The notes under the pieces were generated by a model. It had not been told where the DNA came from. It saw only the letters and a program-made list of their open reading frames with translations, and did no database searches. From the NCBI GenBank assembly GCA_031973435.1, contig DALYDA010000001.1, forward strand, positions 14,808 through 78,807: DNA of 64,000 nt, given 5' to 3'. The DNA comes from HK-STAS-PATE-34 sp031973435 (lineage in GTDB: Bacteria; Patescibacteriota; Minisyncoccia; Phycocordibacterales; UBA9973). Below, piece by piece: positions 1 to 9,366 of this stretch (its first letter is position 1; every line of letters begins with the position of its first letter). The position numbers and the translations under genes were made by a program.

Positions 1-189
1 GTGAGAGTAGAAGTCGGAGGACTTCTGCGAACAGTGCTTGGGATCGGAACTATACACATACAAACAGCAGGATCAGAAACAGTTTTCGTTATTCCCGATG
101 CATCTTCTCCCGAAGGAGTGAAAACTACAATAATAAATCTCTACCACAGCGTGCTAGCTGAACCAAAAACTGTAAAAATCCAAAACTAA
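1..189 (+). CDS. C-terminal fragment of a bacterial PH-domain (YdbT/bPH2-like) membrane protein
   Basis: The reading frame is open from the first base, so only the last 62 residues are visible and the true start lies outside the window. The motif GGLLRTVLGIGTIHIQTAGS followed by a PDASSPEGV segment resembles the end of the bacterial PH domain (bPH_2, YdbT family), where a glycine-rich G-L-G-T-I-x-I-x-T strand precedes a final helix. Such proteins are usually small membrane proteins with one or two N-terminal helices and no established biochemical role. It ends 38 bp before pilB, which has its own promoter, so the two need not be co-transcribed. The family call is inference from a fragment. 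Confidence 0.6.
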   Translation: MRVEVGGLLRTVLGIGTIHIQTAGSETVFVIPDASSPEGVKTTIINLYHSVLAEPKTVKIQN

Positions 190-227
190 ATACACAAAAC
201 AATCTTTTTGCATGATATAATATTTGA

Positions 228-1985
228 ATGCAAATAAAAGAGGAAGAATTGATAAAGTTCATACTCGACGCAGGTCTTTTGTCTAAAAAAGATATTGAGG
301 AATCAAAAAAAGTATCTGCTGAGAAAGGGGAAACACTTTCAAACACATTTCTATCTTTGGGAAAAATCTCTGAGAACAATCTTCGTCGCATGCAGGCATA
401 CGTGCTTGGAATTCCTTTTGTTTCACTCCTTGGGCAAAAGATAGACTTCGAAATACTCTCACTTATCCCAGAACCGATCGCAAGAAAAAACAACATCGTT
501 GCATATAAAAAAAGTTCTGGAGGGCTAGAAGTCGCGATGCTAGACATAGACGAATTGCCAGTAATTGATTTCGTAAAGAAAAAAACAGAACTAAAGATTC
601 TTCCGAGACTTACCGATGCTCCTTCTATAAAGGATGCGCTTGTTCAGTACAAAAAGAGTCTAAAGGCAGAATTCGACGATATCATACAAAAAGAAGCAGT
701 ATCGCTAAAGGCCATCGCAGAGGAGTCAGGAGATGGGCCTGCATCAGAAAAAGAACTCAAGGAGCTCGCAGAGGATTTGCCGATAATAAAAATAGTAGAC
801 ACTCTCATAAGTCACGCCATAATCCAGAACACTTCAGACATCCACATAGAGCCACAAGAGACATCTCTCATAGTGAGATACAGAATAGACGGTATCCTTC
901 ATGATGCGATGGTTTTACCCAAAGAGTCAGCTGCAGGGATAGTCGCTCGTATAAAAGTACTTTCATCACTTAAGCTAGATGAGAAGAGGCTTCCACAAGA
1001 TGGAAGATTTAAAATAACAACAGAGTCGGGGGATCGAGTCTCTTTCCGTGTTTCTACTCTACCTACATACTTTGGAGAAAAGACTGTCATTCGTATCTTG
1101 AAGGAAAGTTCAAAAGGTTTCACTTTGGAAAATTTGGGATTTTATGGTGAAGGACTAGAAAGAATTCATAAGGCAATGAAAGCCACAACTGGTATGATCC
1201 TTGCAACTGGTCCAACTGGTTCTGGAAAAACCACAACACTATACACCATGCTAGATATGTTAAATACTCCTGATGTAAACATTTCTACAGTAGAAGATCC
1301 TATCGAATATCAGATGCCTAGGATAAACCAGACTCAAGTTAAGTCAGAAATCGGACTTACATTTTCAAATGGACTTCGAACATTGCTTCGACAAGACCCT
1401 GACATAATCATGGTTGGGGAGATCCGAGATGGCGAAACTATATCGTTGGCTATCAACGCTTCTCTTACTGGTCACTTGGTTCTCTCAACTTTGCACACCA
1501 ACTCAGCCGCTGCAGCGATACCTCGTATGATAGACATGGGCGCAGAGCCTTTCCTTATTATTTCTACTGTAAAAACAATAATCGCTCAAAGACTAGTGAG
1601 AAGGCTTTCTCCAAACAAAGAAAAGTATTTTCTCACAGAGGCTGAAAAAAAGGCGCTGGGTGAAGTAGTAGATATGGATAGAATATTGGAGATTTTAAAA
1701 AAGGAAAAGGCAGTTAAAGAAAACGATACTTGGGAAACTATCCCTTTCTATAAACCAAAGTCTGGCGTAGATAGTGAAGACGGATATAAAGGCAGAGTAG
1801 GAATACATGAAGTGCTCGAGATGAGTTCATCTATAAAAGAGATGATCCTCAAGAATGCTACTGCTGATGCTATAGAAGCACAGGCAAAAAAGGAAGGTAT
1901 GACTACAATGCTAGAAGATGGGATATATCAAGCCGTGCTCGGACTAACTACAACAGAAGAAGTGCTCCGTGTTGTTTCAGAGTAA
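228..1985 (+). CDS. pilB: Type IV pilus assembly/secretion ATPase PilB (GspE family)
   Basis: Hexameric ATPase that powers pilin extrusion from the cytoplasmic face of the membrane. Residues about 1-150 form the GspE/PilB N-terminal domain. The ATPase core follows, with Walker A GPTGSGKT near residue 328, an Asp box (TVEDPIEYQM), Walker B LRQDPDIIMVGEIRD near residue 390 and a His box (GHLVLSTLHTNSA). At 585 aa the length is normal. The four-cysteine zinc motif usual in PilB/GspE is missing: the segment after RRLSPNKEKYF has no cysteine. A TATAAT box at 216-221 ends 6 nt before the ATG, so the mRNA is probably leaderless. It is followed by a terminator and then pilC. Confidence 0.93.
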   Translation: MQIKEEELIKFILDAGLLSKKDIEESKKVSAEKGETLSNTFLSLGKISENNLRRMQAYVLGIPFVSLLGQKIDFEILSLIPEPIARKNNIVAYKKSSGGLEVAMLDIDELPVIDFVKKKTELKILPRLTDAPSIKDALVQYKKSLKAEFDDIIQKEAVSLKAIAEESGDGPASEKELKELAEDLPIIKIVDTLISHAIIQNTSDIHIEPQETSLIVRYRIDGILHDAMVLPKESAAGIVARIKVLSSLKLDEKRLPQDGRFKITTESGDRVSFRVSTLPTYFGEKTVIRILKESSKGFTLENLGFYGEGLERIHKAMKATTGMILATGPTGSGKTTTLYTMLDMLNTPDVNISTVEDPIEYQMPRINQTQVKSEIGLTFSNGLRTLLRQDPDIIMVGEIRDGETISLAINASLTGHLVLSTLHTNSAAAAIPRMIDMGAEPFLIISTVKTIIAQRLVRRLSPNKEKYFLTEAEKKALGEVVDMDRILEILKKEKAVKENDTWETIPFYKPKSGVDSEDGYKGRVGIHEVLEMSSSIKEMILKNATADAIEAQAKKEGMTTMLEDGIYQAVLGLTTTEEVLRVVSE

Positions 1986-1986
1986 A

Positions 1987-2020
1987 CAAACAAAAAACAC
2001 CTAAGGGTGTTTTTTGTTTG
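1987..2020 (+). terminator. Intrinsic terminator after pilB
   Basis: Inverted repeat CAAACAAAAAACACC / GGTGTTTTTTGTTTG (15-bp stem, 4-nt loop) with an internal T-run, directly after the pilB stop codon. Confidence 0.85.
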
Positions 2021-2121
2021 GGACTAGTTTTATTGTTAGTAAATTTGTACGTTGCATGAAATGTAACCGATTTTATATTTTTATACTATAATTAAACTAT
2101 ATTTTTCAAGCGACGTTCTAA

Positions 2122-3333
2122 ATGAAATTTCATTACAAAGGAAAAAATAAAGATGGGACAAGTACAGAAGGGACTAAAGAGTCTCCGGATAAGTTTTCTT
2201 TGGCGAAAGAACTGAGAGAGCAGGGTGTGGTAGTAATAGAACTCAAAGAAATAAAACAGAAAGGTTCGTTTTCCATAAAATCTATTTCTTTTTTTGAAAA
2301 AATATCTATTTCAGAAAAAATACTCTTTACTCGCAATCTCTCCGGTATGATAACAGCAGGTCTCTCTCTTGCACGAGCATTGCAAGTATTAGAAAAACAA
2401 ACAAAAAACAAAAAGTTAAAAACTGTTTTAACATCTTTGTCGGCTGAAATAAACCAAGGAGGTAATCTCTCGAGCGGAATGGCAAAGTTCCCAGATGTTT
2501 TTTCTACCTTGTTTGTATCTATGGTAAAGGCAGGAGAGGAGTCTGGATCACTTTCTGCTTCACTCAAGGAAGTAGGGGTAAACCTAGAAAAGACATATGA
2601 ACTCAGAAAGAAAGTGAAGGGAGCGATGACATACCCGTCTATTATAGTAGGTGCAATAGTTATTATCGGAGTACTTATGATGATATATGTGGTCCCGACT
2701 CTTACAAAGACGTTTGGAGAACTGGGTATAGACTTACCTCCTACAACAAAGTTCATTATATTTATGAGTGAATCACTGAAGAATCACATATTGATAATAA
2801 TAGTTTTGTTTGTAGCTATGGTGGTAGGGCTTAAGTTTCTTCTAAAGACGAAGAAATTTCGAGACATCTTCGATTCTTTCGTGTTGAAACTTCCAGTTAT
2901 AGGTCAGATTGTAAAGGAGATCAACTCAGCAAGAACTGCAAGAACGCTCTCGTCACTTTTGATGGCAGGAGTCTCTGTAACAAAGTCTCTAGATATCTCA
3001 AAGGACGTCATCCAAAACGGAAAGTACAAAGCAGTGCTTGAGAAAGCTGTAAAAGACGTAGAGAAAGGTGTAGCACTTTCTAGTGTATTTAAAGAAAGAG
3101 TAGACTTGTATCCTGTTATGGTAGGAGAGATGATGGAAGTTGGAGAAGAAACAGGAAAGTTTACGGATATGCTAGTTGATATAGCGAAGTTCTATGAAGA
3201 AGAAGTCGACAGTAAGACAAAAAACCTGTCGACCATAATAGAACCAGTGCTAATGGTATTCATCGGAGGTGCCGTAGGATTCTTTGCACTCTCTATGATT
3301 ACTCCTATGTATTCTATCTTGGATACAATCTAA
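2122..3333 (+). CDS. pilC: Type IV pilus inner-membrane platform protein PilC (GspF family)
   Basis: Polytopic platform that couples the PilB ATPase to pilin assembly. The 403-aa protein has two GspF domains (about residues 70-190 and 270-390) and three hydrophobic membrane segments near residues 170-195, 220-240 and 375-400. Motifs typical of the family are visible: FTRNLSGMITAGLSL, VKAGEESGSL in repeat 1, MVGEMMEVGEETGKF in repeat 2, and the C-terminal ending EPVLMVFIGGAVGFFALSM. It lies 136 bp downstream of pilB, behind a terminator. A TATAAT box at 2087-2092 with no clear -35 may drive it with a short leader. Length and domain order are normal for the family. Confidence 0.93.
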   Translation: MKFHYKGKNKDGTSTEGTKESPDKFSLAKELREQGVVVIELKEIKQKGSFSIKSISFFEKISISEKILFTRNLSGMITAGLSLARALQVLEKQTKNKKLKTVLTSLSAEINQGGNLSSGMAKFPDVFSTLFVSMVKAGEESGSLSASLKEVGVNLEKTYELRKKVKGAMTYPSIIVGAIVIIGVLMMIYVVPTLTKTFGELGIDLPPTTKFIIFMSESLKNHILIIIVLFVAMVVGLKFLLKTKKFRDIFDSFVLKLPVIGQIVKEINSARTARTLSSLLMAGVSVTKSLDISKDVIQNGKYKAVLEKAVKDVEKGVALSSVFKERVDLYPVMVGEMMEVGEETGKFTDMLVDIAKFYEEEVDSKTKNLSTIIEPVLMVFIGGAVGFFALSMITPMYSILDTI

Positions 3334-3419
3334 ATTTGATTTATAAAATCAGTTCGATTTTTAAAGAAAATACATATTTTTGCGTTACAATTTTTGTACT
3401 TTAGGATACAATATATCGT

Positions 3420-5246
3420 ATGTGGTCTGCCAACAAAAAAATAAGTAGATCTTTGAGATACAAAAGAGGTACAACTTTTATGGAAACTATAATCGCAGTT
3501 TCTTTTTTTGTTGGTGTATCTTTGGCACTGTATGGGGTATATGGAAAGATTATAGAAATGACAAGAACGATAAGACTCCGTGAACTTATCGCAACTGTAG
3601 CCAATGAGCAAATAGAAATAATTAGAAACTTACCGTATTCAGATGTAGGTACAATTGCTGGGGTACCAAACGGTGTAGTCCCTCCAGTTCAAGATTTGGT
3701 AAGGCAAGGTTATACATTTAGAGTTGATACTTATATTAGAAATATTGACCAAACTTATGATGGAGTTTTGGGAGGTTTGCCAAATGATCTTTCTCCTGCA
3801 GATAATAAACTCGTGGAAATAAAAGTCAGATGTGATACATGTAGTATCTCTGATTATCAAACTTTCACCACTACAGTTGCTCCAAAAAATCTTGAAACGT
3901 CTTCTACAAACGGAGCACTTTTTGTATATGTTATAGATGCAAGCGGACAGCCAGTTTCTGGTGCAAATCTCTATATCGATAATGTATTGGTGGATCCAGA
4001 GGTTCATATAAATGACAATACAAACGCGAGTGGTGTGCTTCAAATCGTTGACACTCTTCCTTCTGTAGAAAGTTATGAGATAACGGCGAATAAAAGTGGA
4101 TACACACAAGACATGACATATTCGTCAGCGGACCTATCTGGTTCTGTCCCTGTGTTGCCCCACATGAGCGTTGCCGTACAACAAATCAGTCAGGTTACTT
4201 TGGTGATAGACAAAGTTAGTAGTACCGATGTTACAACAGTGGACTCTCAGTGTAACGTAGTGCCAAATTTTGAATTTAATATGACTGGTACCAAAAAAAT
4301 AGGCACATCCCCTGATGTATACAAATATTCTGAGGATCTAACAACCGGAGGATCAGGCTCTCTTTCTCTAGATGATCTTGAGTGGGACACTTACACGATA
4401 ACTCCGATAGACAATATATATGATCTCATAGGATCAAATCCTCTTTTGCAATTTACGCTCTCCCCCAATAGTTCCCAAAATCTACAGTTAGTGGTTGCAC
4501 CTGTAGAAGCAAGAACATTACTAGTCACAGTAAAAGATTCTAGTACTGGACTACCCCTCNNNNNNNNNNACGCAACAGTCACTCTTTCCACTGGTGGAAG
4601 TGATATTGATGAGAAAACAACTGGTAGGGGGTCTTTTACTCAAACAGATTGGTCAGGAAGTAGTGCAGTAGAAGCATTTGTTCCGGGTAGTGATGACTAT
4701 TTTGATACAGATGGCAATCTAGAAACATCTTCACCTGACGGAGAACTAAAGTTGGAATATCTTGCTGGAGAGTACGCGGATTCTGGGTATATTACTTCTT
4801 CAACATTCGATACTGGGTCGGCTAGTAACTTTTACGACCTAGTTTGGGGTCCAACGGATCAAGCCATAGAGGTTGGTGTCGACAGTGTGAAGTTTCAAGT
4901 TGCTTCAAATAATGACAATTTGGTTTGGAATTTTGTCGGACCAGATGGCACAAATGCTACATACTACACTCTTGGAAACCAAACACTATCTAGTGTGCAC
5001 AACGGAAATAGATACTTGAGAATAAGAACATATCTTTCGACTGAAGACACATCATTGTCTCCAAATATTTCTGATGTATCGTTTACATACACTGCATCAT
5101 GTACACCACCTGGACAGGTTGCATTCCAAGATCTAGGTGCCGGCACTCACACTGTTACTGTTTCCAAGGATGGTTACAATACGGCATTTTCACCTATCGA
5201 CATGTCTTTGTCATGGCAACAAATAGAATTTTCATTGTCACAATAA
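3420..5246 (+). CDS. Large pilin-like surface protein with prepilin N-terminus and carboxypeptidase-regulatory-like repeats
   Basis: The N-terminus carries a prepilin-type signal (RGTTFMETIIAVSFFV, cleavage expected after Gly and a Glu at mature position +5), then a long ectodomain. Two Ig-like/carboxypeptidase-regulatory segments are visible (FVYVIDASGQPVSGANLYID and LVTVKDSSTGLPL). An assembly gap of ten N at 4560-4569 interrupts the second. The reading frame is open on both sides, but the true gap length is unknown, so the 608-aa size is approximate. The Met of TFMETI lies downstream of the chosen start, and the exact start codon is uncertain. It is followed 3 bp later by another prepilin gene, so the three pilin-like genes probably form an operon for minor pilins. 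Function is inferred from the signal only. Confidence 0.8.
   Translation: MWSANKKISRSLRYKRGTTFMETIIAVSFFVGVSLALYGVYGKIIEMTRTIRLRELIATVANEQIEIIRNLPYSDVGTIAGVPNGVVPPVQDLVRQGYTFRVDTYIRNIDQTYDGVLGGLPNDLSPADNKLVEIKVRCDTCSISDYQTFTTTVAPKNLETSSTNGALFVYVIDASGQPVSGANLYIDNVLVDPEVHINDNTNASGVLQIVDTLPSVESYEITANKSGYTQDMTYSSADLSGSVPVLPHMSVAVQQISQVTLVIDKVSSTDVTTVDSQCNVVPNFEFNMTGTKKIGTSPDVYKYSEDLTTGGSGSLSLDDLEWDTYTITPIDNIYDLIGSNPLLQFTLSPNSSQNLQLVVAPVEARTLLVTVKDSSTGLPLXXXXATVTLSTGGSDIDEKTTGRGSFTQTDWSGSSAVEAFVPGSDDYFDTDGNLETSSPDGELKLEYLAGEYADSGYITSSTFDTGSASNFYDLVWGPTDQAIEVGVDSVKFQVASNNDNLVWNFVGPDGTNATYYTLGNQTLSSVHNGNRYLRIRTYLSTEDTSLSPNISDVSFTYTASCTPPGQVAFQDLGAGTHTVTVSKDGYNTAFSPIDMSLSWQQIEFSLSQ
4560..4569. other. 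Assembly gap (10 N)
   Basis: Ten ambiguous bases inside the large pilin-like gene. Ten N is an arbitrary scaffolder value, so the real distance is unknown. Confidence 0.99.
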
Positions 5247-5249
5247 TGT

Positions 5250-5861
5250 ATGAATACTTCTCAGTCTAAAACTCAAAAAGGGTTCACATTGGTTGAAATA
5301 ATAATCACTGTTGCTATTACTGGTTTGGTTGTGGCCGCGATCGGATCTTTTCAAGCTAATATTTTTTCTTACTCACGAAATTTTTCTTCCAGTCTCTCTG
5401 CTGCTGATGATGCAAGAAGAGTACTCAGGCCTTTTTCAAATGAAGTAAGAAGCGCTGCACCATCAACTCTCGGTGCATATCCTATAGAGGAAGCAACTAG
5501 CACTTCGTTCATCTTCTTTGCAGATACTGATAATGATGGAGTAGAGGAAAGGATAAGATATTTTCTTGAGGAGAATGTTTTTAAGAAAGGTACTATAGTT
5601 CCATCTGGCAATCCTTATGTTTATGATGAAGATGACGAGAGTATTGTTACAATGGTAAATGATGTCACAAGCTCGACTGTTTTTTCATATTTTGATACGT
5701 ATTATGATGGCACAACTGAAGCTTTGGTTGAACCTATATCAGTCCTTCAGATAAGACTGATTAAAATAAGTTTGACCATAGACAAAGATCCAAACGAAGT
5801 TCCTCCACCATTTACTGTAACAACACAAGTATCTTTTAGAAATCTCAAAGATAACCTTTAA
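5250..5861 (+). CDS. Type IV prepilin/pseudopilin (PilW/GspJ-like)
   Basis: A 203-aa protein with a textbook class III signal: short basic leader, KGFTLVEIIITVAITGLVVAA, Gly at -1, Phe at +1, Glu at +5. The mature part resembles PilW/GspJ minor pseudopilins, with a long helix (SLSAADDARRVLRPFSNEVR) and a compact beta domain. It contains an Asp-rich DTDNDGVEE segment that could bind calcium. It is only 3 bp after the preceding pilin-like gene and 1 bp before the next, so it is clearly part of one operon. It would be cleaved by a PilD-type peptidase, which is not in this window, and assembled by PilB/PilC. Confidence 0.85.
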   Translation: MNTSQSKTQKGFTLVEIIITVAITGLVVAAIGSFQANIFSYSRNFSSSLSAADDARRVLRPFSNEVRSAAPSTLGAYPIEEATSTSFIFFADTDNDGVEERIRYFLEENVFKKGTIVPSGNPYVYDEDDESIVTMVNDVTSSTVFSYFDTYYDGTTEALVEPISVLQIRLIKISLTIDKDPNEVPPPFTVTTQVSFRNLKDNL

Positions 5862-5862
5862 A

Positions 5863-7368
5863 ATGATGTACAAATTTTCAAACCATCATAATACTAAATC
5901 CAAAGGCTCACTTTTGCTCGGTGTTATATTTTTTTCTGCTATAGGGATCACACTTGTATCTGCTTTTGTAGGATGGTCTGTAACTTTGTATAAAACATCA
6001 AGAACAGTGCTTCAAAGAGAGCAAGCGTTTATGATCGCAGAGGCAGGTATAGACTATTATCGTTGGCACTTGGCACATGACCAAGATGATTTCCAAGATG
6101 GAACAGGCCAGCCAGGTCCGTATGTCCATGATTTTGAGGACAAAGATGGAGTAGTGATTGGGAGTTTCAGTTTGGATATTACGCCTCCAGATGTTGGATC
6201 TACGGTGGTTACTATTACTTCTACTGGAACTGTATTAGCAGATCCTACTATTTCAAGAACAATAGAATCGAGGCTTGCTATTCCATCTTTTGCAAAATGG
6301 GCAGTTGTCGCAAATGCTGACATGCGTTTTGGAGAAGGGACTGAAATGTATGGACCTGTGCACTCTAACGGAGGCATAAGATTCGACGGGATTGCTCACA
6401 ATGTCGTAACTAGTTCACAAACATCATACGATGATCCTGACCATGACGAGAGTGGCGCTGACACAATGGAGCACGGAGTGCATACTCATGTTAGACCACC
6501 TCCTGCAACTGGGTCATATACTTCAGCAGTTTCAGCAGAGGCTCCACCAAACCCAGTAGCTGTCAGAAATGATATTTTTTCTGCTGGTAGAGAAGTATCA
6601 GTTCCTACCGTAGATTTTGTAGGGATTACAAGTGATTTGGCTCAAATAAAAACAGATGCTCAGGCAAGTGGGCACTATGTAGCATCATCAGGATCACAGG
6701 GATATAGAATACTTTTCAAGACAAATGATACATACGATTTATACAGAGTAACTAGACTTCAGTCTCAGGGATCTTGCAATGCGCCATCATCAGGAACAAG
6801 CGGTCAAACGGGTTGGGGTACATGGAGCATAAGATCATCCGGAGGGCAGACACTTCTCGGAACATATGCGATACCCTCAAACGGACTTATTTTTGTCGAG
6901 GATCATGTTTGGGTGGAGGGACAGATAAACACTGCTCGAGTAACTGTTGCCGCTGGAGCTTTTCCTGACAATGTTTCAACAAGGAAAAGTATTACGATAA
7001 ACAACGACCTTTTGTATACCAATTATGATGGGACTGATGTTATCTCTCTCATATCACAAAACAATATAAATGTCGGGATGGTCTCGGATACAAATCTGAG
7101 AATAGACGCTGCTATGATAGCGCAAAATGGTAGAGCAGGAAGGTATTATTATGGCTCTTCTTGTTCTCCGTATCACAACAGAAGCTCTATCACTTTGTAT
7201 GGGATGATAGGGACCAACCAAAGATACGGATTTGCATATACGGATGATACTGGCTATGCAGATAGGTATATTACTTACGATTCAAATTTGTTGTATTCTC
7301 CACCACCATCTTTCCCTCTGACCTCAGATGCATACACAACTATTTCTTGGAGGGAGGTAAAAGAATAA
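5863..7368 (+). CDS. PilX-like minor pilin/adhesin-type protein
   Basis: A 501-aa protein whose first 70 residues match the PilX N-terminal pattern: a Ser/Gly-preceded hydrophobic helix (KGSLLLGVIFFSAIGITL) followed by an amphipathic helix ending REQAFMIAEAGIDYYRWHL. The AEAGI-YY element is characteristic of PilX. The large remainder is a secreted ectodomain with many Asp/Gly/Thr and only a few Cys. A second ATG at 5866 is an alternative start. It begins 1 bp after the GspJ-like gene, so it is translationally coupled. By position it is a minor pilin or tip protein, while adhesion as a function is inference. Confidence 0.75.
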   Translation: MMYKFSNHHNTKSKGSLLLGVIFFSAIGITLVSAFVGWSVTLYKTSRTVLQREQAFMIAEAGIDYYRWHLAHDQDDFQDGTGQPGPYVHDFEDKDGVVIGSFSLDITPPDVGSTVVTITSTGTVLADPTISRTIESRLAIPSFAKWAVVANADMRFGEGTEMYGPVHSNGGIRFDGIAHNVVTSSQTSYDDPDHDESGADTMEHGVHTHVRPPPATGSYTSAVSAEAPPNPVAVRNDIFSAGREVSVPTVDFVGITSDLAQIKTDAQASGHYVASSGSQGYRILFKTNDTYDLYRVTRLQSQGSCNAPSSGTSGQTGWGTWSIRSSGGQTLLGTYAIPSNGLIFVEDHVWVEGQINTARVTVAAGAFPDNVSTRKSITINNDLLYTNYDGTDVISLISQNNINVGMVSDTNLRIDAAMIAQNGRAGRYYYGSSCSPYHNRSSITLYGMIGTNQRYGFAYTDDTGYADRYITYDSNLLYSPPPSFPLTSDAYTTISWREVKE

Positions 7369-7409
7369 CACTACTGTGTCCTAGTTCGGGACTTCACATC
7401 TGACTTATT

Positions 7410-7437
7410 TTGGAAAAAGTAAGTGTGGAGGTATACT
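7410..7437 (+). promoter_or_regulatory. Promoter of tpiA-pgk
   Basis: TTGGAA at 7410-7415, 16-bp spacer, TATACT at 7432-7437. The tpiA ATG lies 7 bp further on, so the transcript should be leaderless. Confidence 0.65.
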
Positions 7438-7444
7438 CATATAT

Positions 7445-8233
7445 ATGAACGAAAGATATGTAGTAGCAAACTGGAAACTAAATCCGGTTAAATGGAAAGA
7501 TGCAAAGGGTAATCTCACAACTTTGCAGAAAAAGTTATCGAAATCCAAAATAAAAAGAACAAAGATACTTATTGCACCGCCTGCAATATATTTTAGAGAT
7601 ATTCTCGATCTTAGTATTTCAAAGTTTGATCTTTGTGCTCAAGATGTATATTTTGAAAATAGTGGTCCTCATACAGGACGTATAAGTGCGCAGATGTTTA
7701 GTGAATACAAAGCAAAATACGCCATTGTCGGACACTCAGACATGAGAGAAGCAGGAGATACTCTTGAGGTTGTAAACAAAAAGATCCTTTCTTGTCTAAA
7801 GATTGGTATTGTCCCGATAGTTTGTATAGGGGAAAAGGAAAAAGACAACAACGGATTTTACCTGAAAAAAATATCCGACCAGATAACTACGGCACTTGCA
7901 GGAGTATCAAAAAAAGATATCGCAAATGTCATCCTGACTTATGAGCCAGTTTGGGCGATCAGCAACAAAGAGCAAAGAGAAGCAACAGCAGAAGAAGTTG
8001 CAGAGGCAGTTATCTTCATAAGACGAATCATTTCTGATATGTATGATGAAAAAATAGCTCGCATGATGCCAATACTCTATGGAGGATCAGTGGACGATGG
8101 TGATGCACCGAGATTTGTCGAAAATACTGACGTCGTAGGTTTCTTGGTAGGGCGTGCAAGTCTAGATCCAGAAAAGTTTTCAAAGATTATACAAGAAACA
8201 GATAGTGCAAAAAGACCAAATGAAAACAATTAG
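7445..8233 (+). CDS. tpiA: Triosephosphate isomerase
   Basis: Interconverts dihydroxyacetone phosphate and glyceraldehyde 3-phosphate in glycolysis. The 262-aa protein shows the N-terminal VVANWKLNP substrate Asn/Lys pair, the electrophile His in AIVGHSDMRE (family consensus GHSERR, so the SER is changed), the catalytic Glu in LTYEPVWAIS, and the phosphate-binding ends LYGGSVDD and GFLVGRASLDP. Length is normal. A TATACT box ends 7 bp before the ATG. The last codons overlap the pgk start, so the two form a translationally coupled glycolytic pair. Confidence 0.95.
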   Translation: MNERYVVANWKLNPVKWKDAKGNLTTLQKKLSKSKIKRTKILIAPPAIYFRDILDLSISKFDLCAQDVYFENSGPHTGRISAQMFSEYKAKYAIVGHSDMREAGDTLEVVNKKILSCLKIGIVPIVCIGEKEKDNNGFYLKKISDQITTALAGVSKKDIANVILTYEPVWAISNKEQREATAEEVAEAVIFIRRIISDMYDEKIARMMPILYGGSVDDGDAPRFVENTDVVGFLVGRASLDPEKFSKIIQETDSAKRPNENN

Positions 8234-9338
8234 AGAACTCAAAAATATAAAAGGAAAAAGAGTATTACTACGAGTAGACCTAAACACTCCGATCAAAAAT
8301 GGAAAGGTCATAGATACTTTGCGCATAGAAAAGGCGATTCCAACTATAGAGTTCCTTTTGAAAAAGGGAGCGAGTGTTGTGCTCGTTTCACATTCAGATT
8401 TGCAAAATGATAAACAAACACTTCTTCCAGCATCTAAGGTGCTTTCAAAGAAAATAAAACACAGATTTGTCACAGGCTCTATCCCAGAGAGCGTATCTCT
8501 TTCGAAATGTGAAGTTGTTCTGCTTGAAAACCTGAGAATAAACAAAGGAGAAATGACAAACGACGATAACTTTGCAAAAAAGCTGGCTTCACTTGCGGAC
8601 ATATATGTAAATGACGCGTTTTCAGTTTCACACAGAGAACATGCATCTATTGTGGGAGTTCCGAAGTACTTGCCGTCTGCCATAGGTTTGCAATTCGAAA
8701 AAGAGATAAAAAATCTATCTGCTCTTTTGAACAAACCAAAGACTCCATTTCTCTCGATTGTTGCTGGGGCGAAATTTAGTACCAAGTTACCTCTTATAAA
8801 AAGATTTCTAGAAACATCAGATTCTGTTTTTGTTGGTGGTGCACTAGCAAACAACTTCCTGAAGGACAGAGGGTTGGAAGTTGGGAATTCTCTAGTTGAA
8901 AAAGGTTTTGATCTAAAAAGTATTTTAAACAATGAAAAGATCATACTTCCTATAGATGCTCTGGTATCTAGGAAAGGAAAGAATATGATTTGTGAAATAA
9001 GCAAAATAGAAAAAGGAGATATGATAGTCGACGTAGGACCAAAGACAATAAAACTTCTATCTGCATACATTGCTCGTGCAAAAACTGTTCTTTGGAACGG
9101 TCCACTTGGTAAGTATGAGATAAAAGGAGGCGAAATAGGGACAAAGAAGGTTCTGACTGCGTTGGCAAAAAATACAAAATGCTTTTCTGTTATTGGTGGT
9201 GGAGACATAACTGCCGTTGCAAGTAAAAGCATAGAAAAGAAACTTTCTTTCGTTTCAACTGGAGGGGGCGCAACACTGGAGTATCTGTCGCACGGGACAC
9301 TTGTTGGGATAGAGGCTATAGAAAAATCTGGAAAATAA
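8220..9338 (+). CDS. pgk: Phosphoglycerate kinase
   Basis: Transfers phosphate between 1,3-bisphosphoglycerate and ADP, the first ATP-yielding glycolytic step. Start chosen at ATG 8220 (MKTIRELKNIKGKRVLLRVD), which overlaps the end of tpiA by 14 nt. An in-frame GTG at 8205 is less likely because homologues begin near RELKNIKGKRVLLRVD. Visible family motifs are LLRVDLNTP, the VVLLENLR segment, NDAFSVSHREHAS, the GAKFSTK loop, VLWNGPLGKYE and the nucleotide-binding GGGDITAVA plus STGGGATLEYL near the C-terminus. The 372-aa length is slightly short but complete. Confidence 0.95.
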   Translation: MKTIRELKNIKGKRVLLRVDLNTPIKNGKVIDTLRIEKAIPTIEFLLKKGASVVLVSHSDLQNDKQTLLPASKVLSKKIKHRFVTGSIPESVSLSKCEVVLLENLRINKGEMTNDDNFAKKLASLADIYVNDAFSVSHREHASIVGVPKYLPSAIGLQFEKEIKNLSALLNKPKTPFLSIVAGAKFSTKLPLIKRFLETSDSVFVGGALANNFLKDRGLEVGNSLVEKGFDLKSILNNEKIILPIDALVSRKGKNMICEISKIEKGDMIVDVGPKTIKLLSAYIARAKTVLWNGPLGKYEIKGGEIGTKKVLTALAKNTKCFSVIGGGDITAVASKSIEKKLSFVSTGGGATLEYLSHGTLVGIEAIEKSGK

Positions 9339-9366
9339 AAAAAACAGGTCTGACCTGTTTTTTATT
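9338..9366 (+). terminator. Intrinsic terminator after pgk
   Basis: AAAAAACAGGT / ACCTGTTTTTT hairpin with a T-run, starting at the pgk stop codon. It also lies at the 3' end of the opposing gene. Confidence 0.85.

Noticed and set aside
3639..4109. 156-aa minus-strand ORF
   Set aside because: Antisense shadow of the pilin-like gene with no supporting signal.
8180..9232. 350-aa ORF on the minus strand over pgk
   Set aside because: Shadow of pgk; serine/phenylalanine-rich with no motif.
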